A DNA stretch of 64,000 nt from Charina bottae (GCA_023362775.1 JALMGJ010000011.1:17658001-17722000), one strand, 5' to 3'; shown: positions 12,622 through 25,600, counted from the first letter of the stretch. Translations and numbers: made by a program. The notes: a model not told the origin generated them from the sequence alone.

Positions 12622-12943
12622 GGGGGCGCAGTGGCTCAGTGGTTAAGATGCCAGGCTTGTCGATCGGAAGGTCACACGTTCGGAGGTTCGAGACTCGAGT
12701 GCCGCGCGATGGAGTGAGTTCCCGCACTCACCCCAGCTCTTGCCAACCTAGTAATTCGAAAGCATGCAAATGCAAGTAGATTAATAGGTACCACTTTGGT
12801 GGGTAGGTAACAGCGTTCCGTGTGCGTCATGCCGGCCACATGACTGTGGAAGCGTCTTCGGACAACACTGGCTCTTAGGCTAACAAACAGAGATGAGCAA
12901 CGGCCCCTAGAGTCAGACACGACTGTGTGGGGGAACCTTTACC
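12622..12943 (+). repeat. Sauria-type tRNA-derived SINE
   Basis: Same family as 2613-2931, with an exact 14-bp target duplication TTTATATAAGCAGA (12608-12621 and 12944-12957). The duplication defines the element ends. Confidence 0.9.
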
Positions 12944-12957
12944 TTTATATAAGCAGA

Positions 12958-14820
12958 ATATAAAGCAGGCAGGACAGCAGCTAAATTGCATCTGATTTCA
13001 GAGAGGAATGCTTATACATTGACCACACACACGCATCCAACCTCCAGATCTTGCCAATTCCACCTGCAGCTCTCAGTTGTAGCCAACCATTTTGAGCCTT
13101 TGCCTAAAATCAAACTGTTTGTTATTGGCAGGCATTATATACCACCAAGCAAACCTGACTTTAGATCTCACTCTTCAGGCAGATAATTAATTAATGGAAT
13201 GTTATATTTGGGGTACCAGGCTGATCGAGTTTCCTAGCTGTTAAAAATAGGTTTAGAAAGCTTTGAATTACTTATGTGGCTTTCTGTGCAGTTCAGTTGC
13301 TTTGTAATTTTAAAAAATTAATAAGACTCCAATCTGAGATTTGTGTAAACTGCCCAGAAAAACATTCTGTCAGAAGAACATGACAGAAATCTACTAATAA
13401 AATAAATAAAAATAGTCTTCATGAGAATATTAGAAGATAACTGCTGAAATGAAATCTAGTCCACAACCCTGCTCCCCAAAAGCCTAGATGCAAGTTGTCA
13501 CTGTCATCAATGATATACTATGACTGAACACAGACCAGCGTTACAGCAGAAATAGCATGTGACCTAGTAAAGAGCACTCTTCTATTTGTTTTGTCAAGGT
13601 CTTAATCCACATAATTGTTAGTCTATGTTAATAATTAACATAATTTTGCTAACGAACCAAGATGGTGGATGACACTCTGTAAATTAAAGTGCCATCATCA
13701 TCTTGGCCAATCAAGAAAGCTAACCCAGGAACCCTCGCTAGGGAAGTGTTGACAGAACTCAGTTGCAAAACTAGAAAAGTTTACTGAGTAACATAATTCA
13801 GTTTATCATGGGTAAGAGCATCTCCAAACACAACTTGTTTTCTGATTATCAGGGAAGTGCTTTCTAGACAAATAGCAGCAACCTGCAATTCTCCTCTGTC
13901 TCCTAAATCTATCACTAAGCCACTCAACTCCATTCACCAAATAACTACAAACTTTAGTATTTTGAAAAAGAAAGAAGAAAAGCTTTCTAACCACTAATCA
14001 TACTATGTATGTTATGCATCTCCCATTACATTCCTCCACCCTCATGCAACACTACCCTAAAAATATCTATTCAGAAGTCCTAGGGTTTTCAAACAGGCCT
14101 ACTCCCATATATGTGGAAATGATTAGGGGTTCAGCTATCCTTTTTCCTTAAATAGAAACCCAGAATTGTTTAGTCTTTTCTCAGAGGCAAAACAGTCCAA
14201 CCACCAATTTATTTTCCAGCCCTAAGGGGTCCTGTGAGATGGAGTAATCAGAATTAGTAGTATTAGAAATCAGTGATTAGTGGTCTTATCCACATATCAC
14301 ACTAAAACATCATGCAGTTTGTTTGATTTTGGCTTTGGATAGTACACAATGTCAGTTCTTATGATTTCTAAGCCAAAATGTACAGCTTAGTATATTAGGC
14401 AAACCCAGCAAATTGTACCTTATTTAACATACTCCAGTTAAACAAACTGATAGGTGAACTCAGTTATTGTGGTATTTAAACCACGGTTTATCATTGCACT
14501 GGCTCAATTACAGTTTATTCAATAAACTATGGTTGAGCAAACTGGCTTAACTCTGAGTGATTTCAGCTGTGTTTCAAGTATGGCCACATACTAATTAGTC
14601 TTTGCTAGCAGGTTGAGATGACATTGAAGATAGCGAAGTAGTAGATAACTTCTGTGTTTTAGGATCAACCATCAACAGTATAGGAACAAGCAGTCAAGAA
14701 ATACACTGAGACTAGCACTTAGTAGAGCAGCCGTGAAAACTTGGGGAAAATATTCAAATGCTGTGATGTGTATCTACCTACAAAGATAAGAATACTCCCT
14801 GTGAAAGATAAGAATATTCC
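12958..14820. other. Intergenic, AT-rich, no gene
   Basis: No coding exon recognised. 14290-14590 may be an old MITE-like repeat (phrases of the AACCACGGTTTA / CAATAAACTATGGTTG kind) related to 11165-11370. Confidence 0.4.
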
Positions 14821-14824
14821 CTGT

Positions 14825-15237
14825 GAAACTCTATGGAAACGCAAGTTGGACTTTGAAAAAGCAGGATATGAAGAATATTGATGCTTTTGAACATTGGTGT
14901 TGGAGAAGACCCCTGAGAACACCATGGACAGCCAAGAAAACAATCAAATGGCTCATCAAATGAATCATTCCAGAGTTCTCACTCAAGGAACAAATGACGG
15001 CTCAAATTATTCTACTTTGGACACATTATGCAAAGATCTAGCTTTCTGGAGAAGACTCTGATGCTGGGAAAGGTGGAAGGAAAGAGGAGAGGATGACCAG
15101 CAGCTACAGTGGTGATGGGTAGCACCGTTAGAAGACCTGAAAGACCAGGTTAGGGACAAATCAACATGGAGAAAATTTATTTATGTGGTTGCTAAGAGTT
15201 GACGTCAACTAGACAACATGTAATCAATCAATCAGCA
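14825..15237 (+). repeat. RTE-type LINE 3' fragment (decayed)
   Basis: Broken frames parallel the Bov-B/RTE C-terminus (a 'MDAFEHWCWRRPLRTPWTAKKTI'-like region without an intact frame, then 'GHIMQRSSFLEKTLMLGKVEGKRR'-like). It ends in ATGGAGAAAATTTATTTATG, TGGTTGCTAAGAGTTGACG and an AATCAATCAATCA tail. Related to but distinct from Bov-B. Confidence 0.6.
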
Positions 15238-15239
15238 CA

Positions 15240-15690
15240 TTGAGAGCCAATATGGCCTAGTAGTTTAGATGCTGGATTAAAAACTGATTGATTGATTGAT
15301 TGATTGATTACATGCCATCAAGTCACTGACTCTTAGCAATCACACAGATATTCTCCATGCTGATTTGCCCAAATCTGGTCCTTCAGCTCTTCTAACCGTG
15401 CATTCATGGCTACTGTAACTGAGTCCATCCACCTTGCTGCTGGTTGTCCTCTTCTCTTTCCTTCCACCTTTTAAAACCCGGGAGAACATAAATGTTGAAC
15501 CTGCCTTAGGCATGGAAGCTGGCTGGATGATTGGGGGCCAGTCACTTTCTCAGCCCTTGGGAAAAGGTCCTGGCAAGCAGTTTCCCAAACTACCATCAAG
15601 AAAACTGCCATCTTGTCCCTGTGGTCGACAGGAGTCAAGGTTGACTCGATGGGAAAAAATTGTTTCATTTACTGACGGAGGCAGCTACTT
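15240..15690 (+). repeat. tRNA-derived SINE split by an inverted RTE tail
   Basis: The head (15240-15277: AGCCAATATGGCCTAGTAGTTTAG...) and body (15476-15690: TGGGGGCCAGTCACTTTCTC, AGGAGTCAAGGTTGACTCGA) match the family seen inverted at 18675-18900. Between them sits an antisense RTE 3' end (15278-15475). TTAAAA borders both sides of the insertion. Confidence 0.6.
15278..15475 (-). repeat. RTE-type LINE 3' end, inverted copy
   Basis: Begins with a (GATT)n tail and continues with the reverse complement of the RTE 3' block (AGTCACTGACTCTTAGCAAT, TTCTCCATGCTGATTTG). It faces the 14825-15237 copy tail-to-tail. Confidence 0.6.
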
Positions 15691-15891
15691 TTGATTTTCC
15701 TTCAACAGCTAGCTAACATCCAGAAAAAAATTCAGCCCCCGAAAGCGTTTCCCATCATGGAAAGGGATGAATGTCTGCTTGAAATTAGACAGCAATTAAA
15801 TGAATTTCTGCTCGACATTAGACAGCAATTAAAAGGAAGCGCAGGAGAGAGGCAGCTATTTGCTTTTTGTGAGAAAAGAGGGCTTAGTATT

Positions 15892-16558
15892 GTCTGTAGC
15901 TTGAATCATGTCAACTGGATTTCTATTTTCTTAGTGGAAACGTTTCGCTCCTTATCCAAGGAGCTTCTTCAGTCTGAGCAAAGTTGGTAAGGGAATCCTA
16001 AATATGTTCCTAGGTAGCTGTGTGACCTTACACCTGGGGCTAGGTCATGGTTATATTGAGATGTAATTTTTAAGTCCTTTTATCATCTAATGGAGGGTCG
16101 TTAAAATCACCATGCTGCTGTTGAGCTTCTGAAATGGTCTTAATCTTCCTAGGCACAGAAGACAACACAGGGAGGAAGATGGGGGAGAGTTTGTGCCTGA
16201 GTCCCCCACCTCTATTCAGGCACAAACTCTCCCCCATCTTCCTCCCCGTGTTGTCTTCTGTGCCTAGGAAGATTAAGACCATTTCAGAAGCTCAACAGCA
16301 GCATGGTGATTTTAACGACCCTCCATTAGATGATAAAAGGACTTAAAAATTACATCTCAATATAACCATGACCTAGCCCCAGGTGTAAGGTCACACAGCT
16401 ACCTAGGAACATATTTAGGATTCCCTTACCAACTTTGCTCAGACTGAAGAAGCTCCTTGGATAAGGAGCGAAACGTTTCCACTAAGAAAATAGAAATCCA
16501 GTTGACATGATTCAAGCTACAGACAATTCCACCTGGATGACTGAGAACCTTCATAGAC
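15892..16558. mobile_element. Palindromic Penelope-like insertion
   Basis: Two 310-bp arms (15891-16200 and 16216-16525) are reverse complements with about one mismatch, around a 15-bp centre. A 14-bp duplication AGGGCTTAGTATTG flanks the unit (15879-15892 and 16559-16572), so the palindrome inserted as one piece. The arm ends share the motif TCCTTGGATAAGGAGCGAAA and the right end finishes GATGACTGAGAACCTTCATA. I assign it to Penelope-like elements, which form inverted terminal-repeat arrangements; the family call is inference, the structure is direct. Confidence 0.6.
16444..16476 (+). ncRNA. Hammerhead-ribozyme-like core (candidate)
   Basis: CTGAAGA (16444-16450) fits the CUGANGA box. A perfect 7-bp hairpin follows (GCTCCTT 16452-16458, loop GGAT, AAGGAGC 16463-16469), then GAAA (16470-16473), overlapping the self-complementary ACGT that could form a dimeric stem III. 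One extra unpaired A (16451) sits between the box and stem II. Mirror copies lie on the minus strand at 15943-15972 and 47442-47471. Activity is untested. Confidence 0.4.
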
Positions 16559-16779
16559 AGGGCTTAGTATTGCTTTTTGGCTTGTGGCAAGACAATACCT
16601 TATCTTTAAAACTGTCTACAGACCGGCAGGGCGGTTACTTAAAAGATTGCGGGCATAAAAATATAGTTGAGTAGTTCATCTTTCAGATAATTGGACGTTA
16701 GTTATTTGGCTTGTTAACCGGGAATAATAATTAGGCAAAAAGCCCCTAACGGCAAAAAACACTCTATTCACTTACGTAA

Positions 16780-17313
16780 CTCTATGGCATATTTAAAAAA
16801 AAAAGACATCCGGTCGAGGAAAATGGACTTCCGGCGACGGCCATATTAAATCCGCGAGGTAGCGTTCCAGCCCGCCGGAGTCTGAAATTACTTCCTGTTT
16901 TTTAGAAGAATACCTTTGTTGAACCAACTTCCGGTTGGGAGAGCAGGGCTGGCCGTCTCTAGATCGCCCTCCTTACAGAGTACTACGTTCATTATTGGAG
17001 TTTGATATATTTCCGGTTTGGTTGTTTCGGTTTCTCTATTGACTGTGGGGGAGGAAAACGGGGGAAAACCGGACCCTCGAAAGGTGGGAGGCAGCAGATG
17101 CGCATGCGCAGAGAGGGACGGTGCGCTACTTAGTCACTCGCCGGCCCAGGGGGATTCCTGCCCTCAAGCTATCGAGCTGCCAGGAAGGAGGAGCCGCCGA
17201 AAAGAGAAAGAGCGCGAGCCTTTCGCGCGCATGCGCTTTGAGTCCCCTCCGCTTTCTTCCCCCGCCCTTTCGCCTGTTCATCTCCGAGGTGTGAAAAAAA
17301 TAAAAACAAAGCT
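16780..17313 (+). promoter_or_regulatory. STX4: STX4 CpG-rich promoter and 5' UTR
   Basis: A CpG-dense block precedes the STX4 start codon. It has two NRF1-type palindromes (TGCGCATGCGCA at 17099-17110 and GCGCATGCGC at 17227-17236), ETS-type ACTTCCGG at 16827-16834 and 16927-16934, and another TTCCGG at 17011-17016. No TATA box is in position, which fits a housekeeping-type promoter and the ubiquitous expression known for syntaxin-4. The exact start site cannot be read from sequence. Confidence 0.75.
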
Positions 17314-17343
17314 ATGAGGGACCGAACGCAGGAGCTGAGAGAG
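17314..17343 (+). CDS. STX4: STX4 coding exon 1
   Basis: Ten codons from ATG to a GTGAGA donor. The encoded N-peptide is the Munc18c-binding start of the protein. Confidence 0.95.
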
Positions 17344-19441
17344 GTGAGAACGCCACCCACGCGCCCCTCACCACGCACGGCTAGCCCCGCCCACAACGGC
17401 CGCGGTTGCCCCTCCCCTCGCGCCGCCGGCCGCTCTGGCTTCGCGTTGCCCCTCCCCCGCTTCCTTTGCCTGGCAGGCTGTTCTTTCCCCCCCTCGCAAA
17501 TTGGTGGCTTTTCTCACCTCCCCCCTCCTTCCCTCGAGCTAACCCAACGGCTCATTCTCGCCCCCTTTCCCTCCTGACTCGTAATTTCGTGTCTCTGCTG
17601 GACCCCGTTCCCACGTCCTCTTTGTCCCCATGACTCCTGGTGGCTCCCTCAGTTCTTGGGTCTGCCTCCTCTTCCTGCCCGGGAAAATGGAAGTGGCTCC
17701 CTGGCTGGCATGGAGAAAAACCTCGCTTGATCCATCTGCCTTTTCTTCCAGCGCAGGAGTGGGAAGAGTTAAAATAATCATGTTTAAAATGGCGGCTGCC
17801 CCCTTTTTTCCTCTTGGCCGCCCATCTCCTCAAACCCGCATCTGCATTTTTCCCTCCCTTCATTGTATGTATGTATGTAATTAATTAATTATTTTTATCC
17901 CGCCTTTATTATTTTTATAAATAACTCAAGGTGGCTAAAATACCTAATGCTCCTTCCTCCTCCTCTTTTCCCCACAACAACCCTGTGAGGTGAGTTGGGC
18001 CGAGAGAGAGTGACTGGCCTAAAGTCTCCCAGCCGGCTTTCATGCCTCAGGCGGGACTAGAACTCTCAGTCTCCTGGTTTCTAGCCCAGCACCTTATCGC
18101 ATGTTCTCTTGGCCTGGTTCCTGGCCCCCCATGGCTGGCTGGGGAATTCTGGGAGTTGAAGTCCACACATCTTAAAGTTGCCAAGGCTGAGAAACACTGG
18201 TTTAAGGCAACGGCTCTCAGCCTGGAGCGACAGAGCTGAAAATGGGAGAGGTTGGGGAGCCATCCTCAACCTGTGGCACTACAACTCCCAGTAGCTGATG
18301 CTGGCTGGGCCTGATGGGAAGGGTAAAGGTGGAGCAGGAGAGCCTCAGACTTGGACCAGGGAAGCCTGTACTCCCAGGTGGCCAAGGGAATGTCGCCACT
18401 TCCCAGCATAATCTAGGGGCAAGGTGATTCTTGAAATCAGTAGGGAGGCTGCCCTGAATTCCACGATAATGATGATAACGTAAGCATGGCTGGGTCTTTT
18501 AACATGGGATTGCAGTGTGGCGGGGGAGTTTTAATTTGTCTCAAAGAGGTTTGCAAGTGCGTTGGTATAAAATTATTCACACGTTTATGTATGCATGCTT
18601 TCTGTCATCTCGGCAGTTGGCACTAAATCTGTATATTCATTATGCCTGTGTTGTGGACTTTCCCTTTTTTGAGTGTGTGTGTGCCTTTGAGTCAGTCTTG
18701 ACTCCTGGCAACTGTCTGGACAAGTCCCTGCAGTTTTCTTGGCAAGATTTTGGAAGTGGTTTGCCCGTGCCTGCTTCCTAGGGCTGGGAGAGTAACTGGC
18801 CCAAAGTCACCCAGCTGGATTTGTGCCTAAGGTGGGACTAGAAGTCGTGGTCTTCCAGTTTCTAGCCTGATGCTTTAACCACTACAACAAACTGGCTCTC
18901 TGAACTTTCCTTAATCTTCCAATATTCTTCAATCCCTGTATAGGTGCACACAGTATTTTACCAACTACTGATCTAGCATGGCTACCCTAGCTGTATCTAT
19001 AATTATTTTAGAACATCCAGTTTTTTTTAAAAATGTGGCTTTTTTTTAACCCCAGCAGAGAGCTGACAATTCCAGCTCCCTGAAGTTTTTGTTAGAAAGG
19101 GCACTGGTTTCACTATAAGATGAAAAATAGTTTCATTTCCAGTTATAGTTAGCTTTCTAAAAATTTCTAAAGGAAGGGAGGGCGTTGGTTCAACTGTTCT
19201 CAGAACATTATTGTGGTTCTTTGGGCTCAACCCCACTAATTAAGCAAGGCTGGATAATTGTAATACATGGGTAAAGTTTTAATTGGCCAAAGCATTTAGC
19301 TGTGATTAAATAGTAATAGTTCTACTACTTTCTGTTACATTTTGAGAAAGGAAATTTGTTAGTTTTTGGAAACTTTCATGATTCCCTGAGAGTTTTGAAG
19401 GTGCTATGCTTGCTCTTGGAATACAGTATTCTAAAAAACAT

Positions 19442-19486
<45 letters not shown>

Positions 19487-22400
19487 AAATTTATTCCCCG
19501 CCCATCTCCCATGCAAGGGACTCTGGGCGGGTTACAATAAATAAAATTTAAAAACTATACAAAATATCTCACAAGCATAAAATAAATAAAATAAAATCCA
19601 AGATGGATTAGGACCCGCAGAATGGATCATGCGGCTATGGGGCCAGCCAACCCCAGGAGGCACTACCACCTCCGTCGTCCCAGGCCAGGTGGCAGAGCCA
19701 GGTCTTAAGGGCCTTCCGAAAGGCCAGGAGGGAGGGGACCAGTCTCACCTCCGGGGGCAAGATATTCCATAAGGCGGGTGCTATCGCAGAGAAGGCACGC
19801 CTCCTGGACCCCGCTAGATGGAATTCTCTTGTTGAGGGGGTCCGAAGCATGCCCTCTCTGCATGCACGGGTGGGGCGGGCCGACGTTATCGGGACAAGAC
19901 GGTCCCTCAGGTACCCTGGCCCTATGCTATGTAGGGCTTTAAAGGTAATCACCAACACCTTGAATTGGACCCGGAAGCAAACTGGCACCCAATGCAGCTC
20001 GCGTAGCAGAGGTGTCACATGTGCTGATCTCCTGGCACCCATAACTGCTCGCGCCGCCGCATTCTGCACCAGCTGAAGCTTCCGGATACTCTTCAAGGGT
20101 AGCCCCATGTAGAGCGCATTACAATAGTCTATACGGGAGATGACAAGGGCGTGAGTGACTGTTCGGAGGGCCTCCTGATCCAGGAAAGGCGTAACTGGCG
20201 CACAACTCGAAGCTGTGCAAAGGCCCTCCTGGCCACGACTGCCACCTGCTCTTCGAGCAGGAGTCGTGAGTCCAGGAGGACCCCCAGATTCCGCACTGGA
20301 TCTGACTGGGGTAGTGCAACCCCACCCAGAACCAAAGATGACAACTTCCTGGATCCAGGGGGGCCATCAATCCACAGCCACTCCGTCTTACCAGGGTTCA
20401 GTTGAAGCCTGTTGTTCCCCATCCAGACCCCCACAGCCTCCAGGCACTGAGATAAGGCATTGACCGCATCACTTACTTCACCCGGGATGGAGATGTATAA
20501 CTGGGTATCATCAGCATATTGATGATACCTCATCCCATGGTGATGGATGATCTCGCCCAGCAGCTTCATGTAGATGTTGAATAGGAGAGGAGAGAGAACC
20601 GACCCCTGCGGCACTCCACAAGTCAGGGGTCGCGGGTCAGCTCTCTCCTCCCCTATCAACACCGACTGGGAACGGCCCTGGAGAAAGGAGGCAAACCAGC
20701 GCAAAACCACGCTGCCCGCCCCCAACTCCTCGAGCTGCCCCAAAAGTATACCGTGGTCGACGGTATCGAAAGCCGCTGAGAGATCTAAGAGAGCAAGGAT
20801 GGACGCACTCCCTCCATCCCGCTCTCGCCAGAGATCATCCATAAGCGCGACCAATGCGGTCTCCGTCCCATATCCCGGCCTGAAACCTGACTGGAAGGGG
20901 TCCAGATAATCCGTTTCCTCCAGAATCCTCTGGAGTTGCAACGCCACCACCTTCTCAACCACCTTTCCCAAAAAGGGAAGGTGGGAGACTGGGCGAAAAT
21001 TGCCCAGGATTGTAGGGTCCAGGGAAGGTTTCTTGAGGAGGGGGTGCACCAGCGCCTCCTTAAAGGCAGCCGGGAACACTCCCTCACTCAAGGACGAGTG
21101 AGTATATATATATATATATATAGTATATATTTGATGAAACCCACAATTTGAGGACTACTGAGTTACTGTATAGGAATGTCACCAGAGAATTTCCAAGGGA
21201 GGAAATCCTTATTGTCTAGCTCACTCTAGTTTTCTCAGCTACAGATTTTTCTGTCCAAATTCTATAGAATGTTATGCATTTAAAGCAGTGGTTAGCAAGA
21301 TGAACGTTTTGTTAAGTAATAGCATTAAATTATGGATCCACAATAGAAGAAGTCTGCACAAAGCTTGCAAATTATAGCTACCTCCTATACAACCAGAAAG
21401 AGAAATAACCTTGAATTCAGTTTCATTTCAGCCATTACAAGCAAACTATAGATTAAAGATTAAGTAAGCTAGTGGCAGGGGGGCTGGGCTACACTATCTG
21501 GGCTGCAGAAATCTGGATGAGCACTAGATGATTGGAAAGAGTTTGAGATTTCTGGATGTATTCGCAGCCCAGATAATGTAGCATTCAACTAGTGAATTTT
21601 TAATCAACATTCTGTTGTCTTGTAAGTTCTGTATAAAGAACAAGCCAGGAATTAGCAAAAGTAAAACACAATTCTGTCTTATTCCACTTTTTGATCCCAT
21701 TGTACTATTGTGTACAGTAATTATGGGTGGGAATGTAAGAGCCTGATAACTCATGCAAACTTTTTTTGTTCACGTACATTGTGCTAAATTGCTGTTTAAT
21801 ATTATCTATGAACGCGGGGTGACAGTTGCTTTCTGCACAGGAAATGGGTGCCTGTTATTCCTACAATGAAGTAATTTCTGGATTTACAGCTTTATTGGGT
21901 TATGCTTCTCTTACACTTTTATCTAGCATCAATCATCACCCAATATTCATGCCAGGCATTCGTATACAGTCATGCCCCAATGTATATTCAACTAGTATTT
22001 AGCAATACTTTTGATACTTCATTCTTGTTTTGACATGAGAATATTGCTATCAGTCTCAAAAGTTCAATATTAATCTAAGAATAAATGGAAAATATTAACA
22101 TAGTGAGAAGAGTAATTGCTTTCTCAGAATGTGTTTAAACCCATGATGTATTGAATAAACAGCAGTGGGTTAGGATCATATAAACGTGAAGCCAAAACCA
22201 AACCATATTATTGCTTGGTATAATATATGAATCTAGCCAATGTTCTGACATAGGCCTTGGCAAGAAGATTGTCTCATTTGTTCTTTGCAGCTGCTAACAT
22301 GATACCAAGTCATGTAATTAAAATTTGTTATTTTAATTACTAGCTGCTTTTGTAGAGTTAAAAAATAAGGTACATTTAAAAATACATAATTTGGTGTACC

Positions 22401-22651
22401 TTTTTTGTACCTGCCATGCATGAGGTGTACAGTATATGCTTTCTCAGACATATCAGATTTCCTCTTGTTTTTTATTTTCTTCCACAGAAAGATGATGACT
22501 CGGACAATGAAGAGGTTGAACGTGTGGCCCTTGTCACACGGCCTGGATCAGCAAAACACAATGACTCCCCAGATCCTACTGATGAATTCTTCCAAATGGT
22601 ATCATGATCTTTTTTTTCTGAGCCCTTGGGGAGTTGATAATCCGCTTGTTT

Positions 22652-22691
<40 letters not shown>

Positions 22692-25600
22692 TGTGTGTGT
22701 ATAAATCAATAGTGAAGGGTTTTTGTCTGTCGACTATTAAAAACTCTTCCTCAGTCTCTGATTTCTCTTCCCATCGTGGTGGTAAAAAATACCCACCCAC
22801 ACATGTCAGCTGCATTCACTACCAACCCTATAAGATGCCCCCCTATATGTGCGAACTGCTTAAAGTCCCCTTGTAATAAAACTTTCACAGCAAGCTGAAT
22901 TGATGCTGGGTGGCAACAGGGGGAAGAATCGGACAGGAACCAGTGGTCCAGTAACCCAAATTGTTTATATTCACTGACTGTATCTCAAAGATAGGATAGC
23001 TAGCATGCTGACCTAGTAGGAAGGGATCAATAATGAGAAGAACATCAAGATGGGTTCTTGCCTCTTGGATTTTAATCTTGTTTTATCATTTGTATTTTTA
23101 TATTATATGCATATTTTATGTTTTTTTGTTTCTATTATTTTGTTGTAAACCGCCCAGAGTCCCTCCGGTGGAGGGAGATGGGCGGTGATAGAAGTTTAAT
23201 TAATAAATGAATGAATGAATAAATAAGATGGGTTTATCAGAAACAATCCAACGTCATGCTGTAATTAACACTGTGTCTGCCTCTTTCTTTGTCTTGTCTT
23301 TGAAATGTAATAGGCCAAATTTATATAAGCTGGGCTTCTGCTTTTGCTCAGGGCTGCTCAGCAAGCTGCCGATGCTTTGCTGAAGTCCGGGGTCCACTGT
23401 AGTTGTTTGCATGCTTAATCAATTTATGTTGTATCTTCAGAGTGATTTGGTTGCTTTGGTGAGCCAGGTTTTCGCCACACCACCATATGGTTTGGTTGCT
23501 TGATATCTCCAAAGTTGCAGAAAACATTGTTTTGCTGCTCTAATACATCAGGAGGATAGAAAAGAAAAACAAGATGTTTACTTTCAAAGCCCTGCATGAT
23601 TTGGGACTCAGATAACTATTGACCATTAGATTATTTTTATAGGATCATAAATATATGAATTATAGTAAGTAATAGCTGCATGTAGGTTTTCTTTTCATAA
23701 TTCCTTTAGGATGCCAATTACTTGAAAAATTTCTAAAAATCTTTTGACCAGTATCCACTAGTATTCTGAGTGTATCAGTACACTGCATCTCTCTCCTAAT
23801 TGGTGGGATGAAGGCAACAGTTTGTTGGCTTGCAAGATAGTCTCTAGGATAGATACCAAATCTTATATACAGTAGAACAGTGACTTTGGTTGCCACTGGT
23901 AGTATATCAGCCCAAGTGTTCCAAAACTGAACAAAAAGTAGTTAACGCTGTGTGTTTATGAAATCAAGAAAAGGGGGCAAAATGCAATAGAGCTGAATAA
24001 GTCTTGGGTCTGATCTTGAGGAGCCATGGTGGTGAATACATGCATGGAAGTGAAAGTTTAGGTTTAATTATGAATGACAGAGCTAAAATGTATGTTAGAA
24101 ATTATGTATTGGTATCATTAGATTGCTATGAGTATGTATGAAAATAAGTTGGTGTTAGTTGTATGCCACAGTCCAAAGAATGGTGATAACAAAAAGAATC
24201 TGGAATGAATTTTGGGAAACAATGGACAACATTTTGAACAAGGTGCAAGAGTACAAAAAAAGTAACTCGGCCATTCAGAGACCAAAGAATGAATGAGAAT
24301 GGCAGTTCTTTGGGGAATATCTGCTTAGGAAAAGGTCTGTATTTTGAGTATGTTGTTTAAAAGTAGATCTATTTTTGCATATACATAAAAAAGAAATGAA
24401 TCAAAAAGCATTGATTTAATTCTTTATGGTGAAAGATTGAGAGATTCAGTGAAGGATTCAAGGATGTTCAGAAATTTTGATTGTGAGGTAGGCTATTATT
24501 TCATATTTCCAAGAGCAGATCTTGGGGAAAAATGGATGTGAAAGAAAAGGAAAGTAGTAAAAACAATAGATGAAATCAGAATGACTTCAGGAAGAGAAAG
24601 TCTGTGTCCTGTATGAAAAAGCAATCTGTCTTCTTATAATCTAATGGGAAATCATTTTTAGTTATGTTATGCTGGTTTGAGGAGGTTGAGTTTTAATTTA
24701 TGGATCATTTATTATACTTTTTTATCATTAACTGCCCAAAGTCAATGACTGAGGCAGTAAAATTTTTTGTAAATAAATTATCTCCCAACAGAATGAATGG
24801 AAAGTGAATGTGGAAACTGCTTAGAACTGTGTGTGTGTGTGTGTGTATGCACCACAGCATGATCATGTGAAAACGGATGCTTGATGCTTGGTAGAATGAT
24901 AAAATTAAGAATGTTGTGGATGAGAAAAAAACATGCATATAAAAGATACAGTATATGTGTCTATAGAGAAAAAGATTGTTGCAAAGAATGTAATGAAAGA
25001 AAGCAAGGAATGATTAAGGTATAAGAAGAGACACTGTGTCGCCGCGGGAAAACCCGGAAGTGCCGCCGTTGCGGCAGCGCGCAAAAACCCGGAAGCACTG
25101 CTGCTGCAGCAGTTGGTGTGTCACCACGGGAAAACTTTGGAAAGCCCTGGACTAAGCATTCCATTTTTCTCACACATGCTTCCATCATATATCATTCCAA
25201 CTGTATTCAGTAATACAAACTGCAACTCCATATTCAAGCAAAATGTTCCATTACGTAAACCTATTTACTTTATCATAACGTTCTCTAAACCAATGTATAA
25301 CTTTATATATAACTTTCTTTTTCCTATTCACATATTTTTCAGTGACCTGCCGAAAAGCATAAACCTGATCTACACACCCCCAGCACTGCACTTATCAGTT
25401 GTTCACTGTCAGCTCTCACATCCTTTCTAACAGAGTTCTGCTAAACATCTTCCCAAGCTCTTAAACTAATCCTACTGTAGGGTTTTTTTTTTGCATTTAC
25501 ACACTTGCATTTTTCCCTATGTATAGAACAATAACAGCATTTTCTCAACAGTCAGGTTCAGATGCAATTTTTACATACATTAAATATGTTGAATGGCCAC

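Larger units (their letters stand above)
17344..22487 (+). other. STX4: STX4 intron 1
   Basis: GTGAGA...TTCCACAG intron of 5.1 kb. It begins inside the CpG-rich block and carries SINEs, a half hAT MITE and a 1.65-kb CR1-L3 LINE in antisense. 21145-22480 has no recognised repeat. Confidence 0.9.

Noticed and set aside
16070..16346. Two near-identical 70-codon frames on opposite strands
   Set aside because: They are the two arms of the palindrome, read in mirror image, without coding support.
20129..21091. 320-codon open frame as a host gene
   Set aside because: It carries LINE reverse-transcriptase motifs including [10 protein letters not shown] and continues after a frameshift into the LINE C-terminus.
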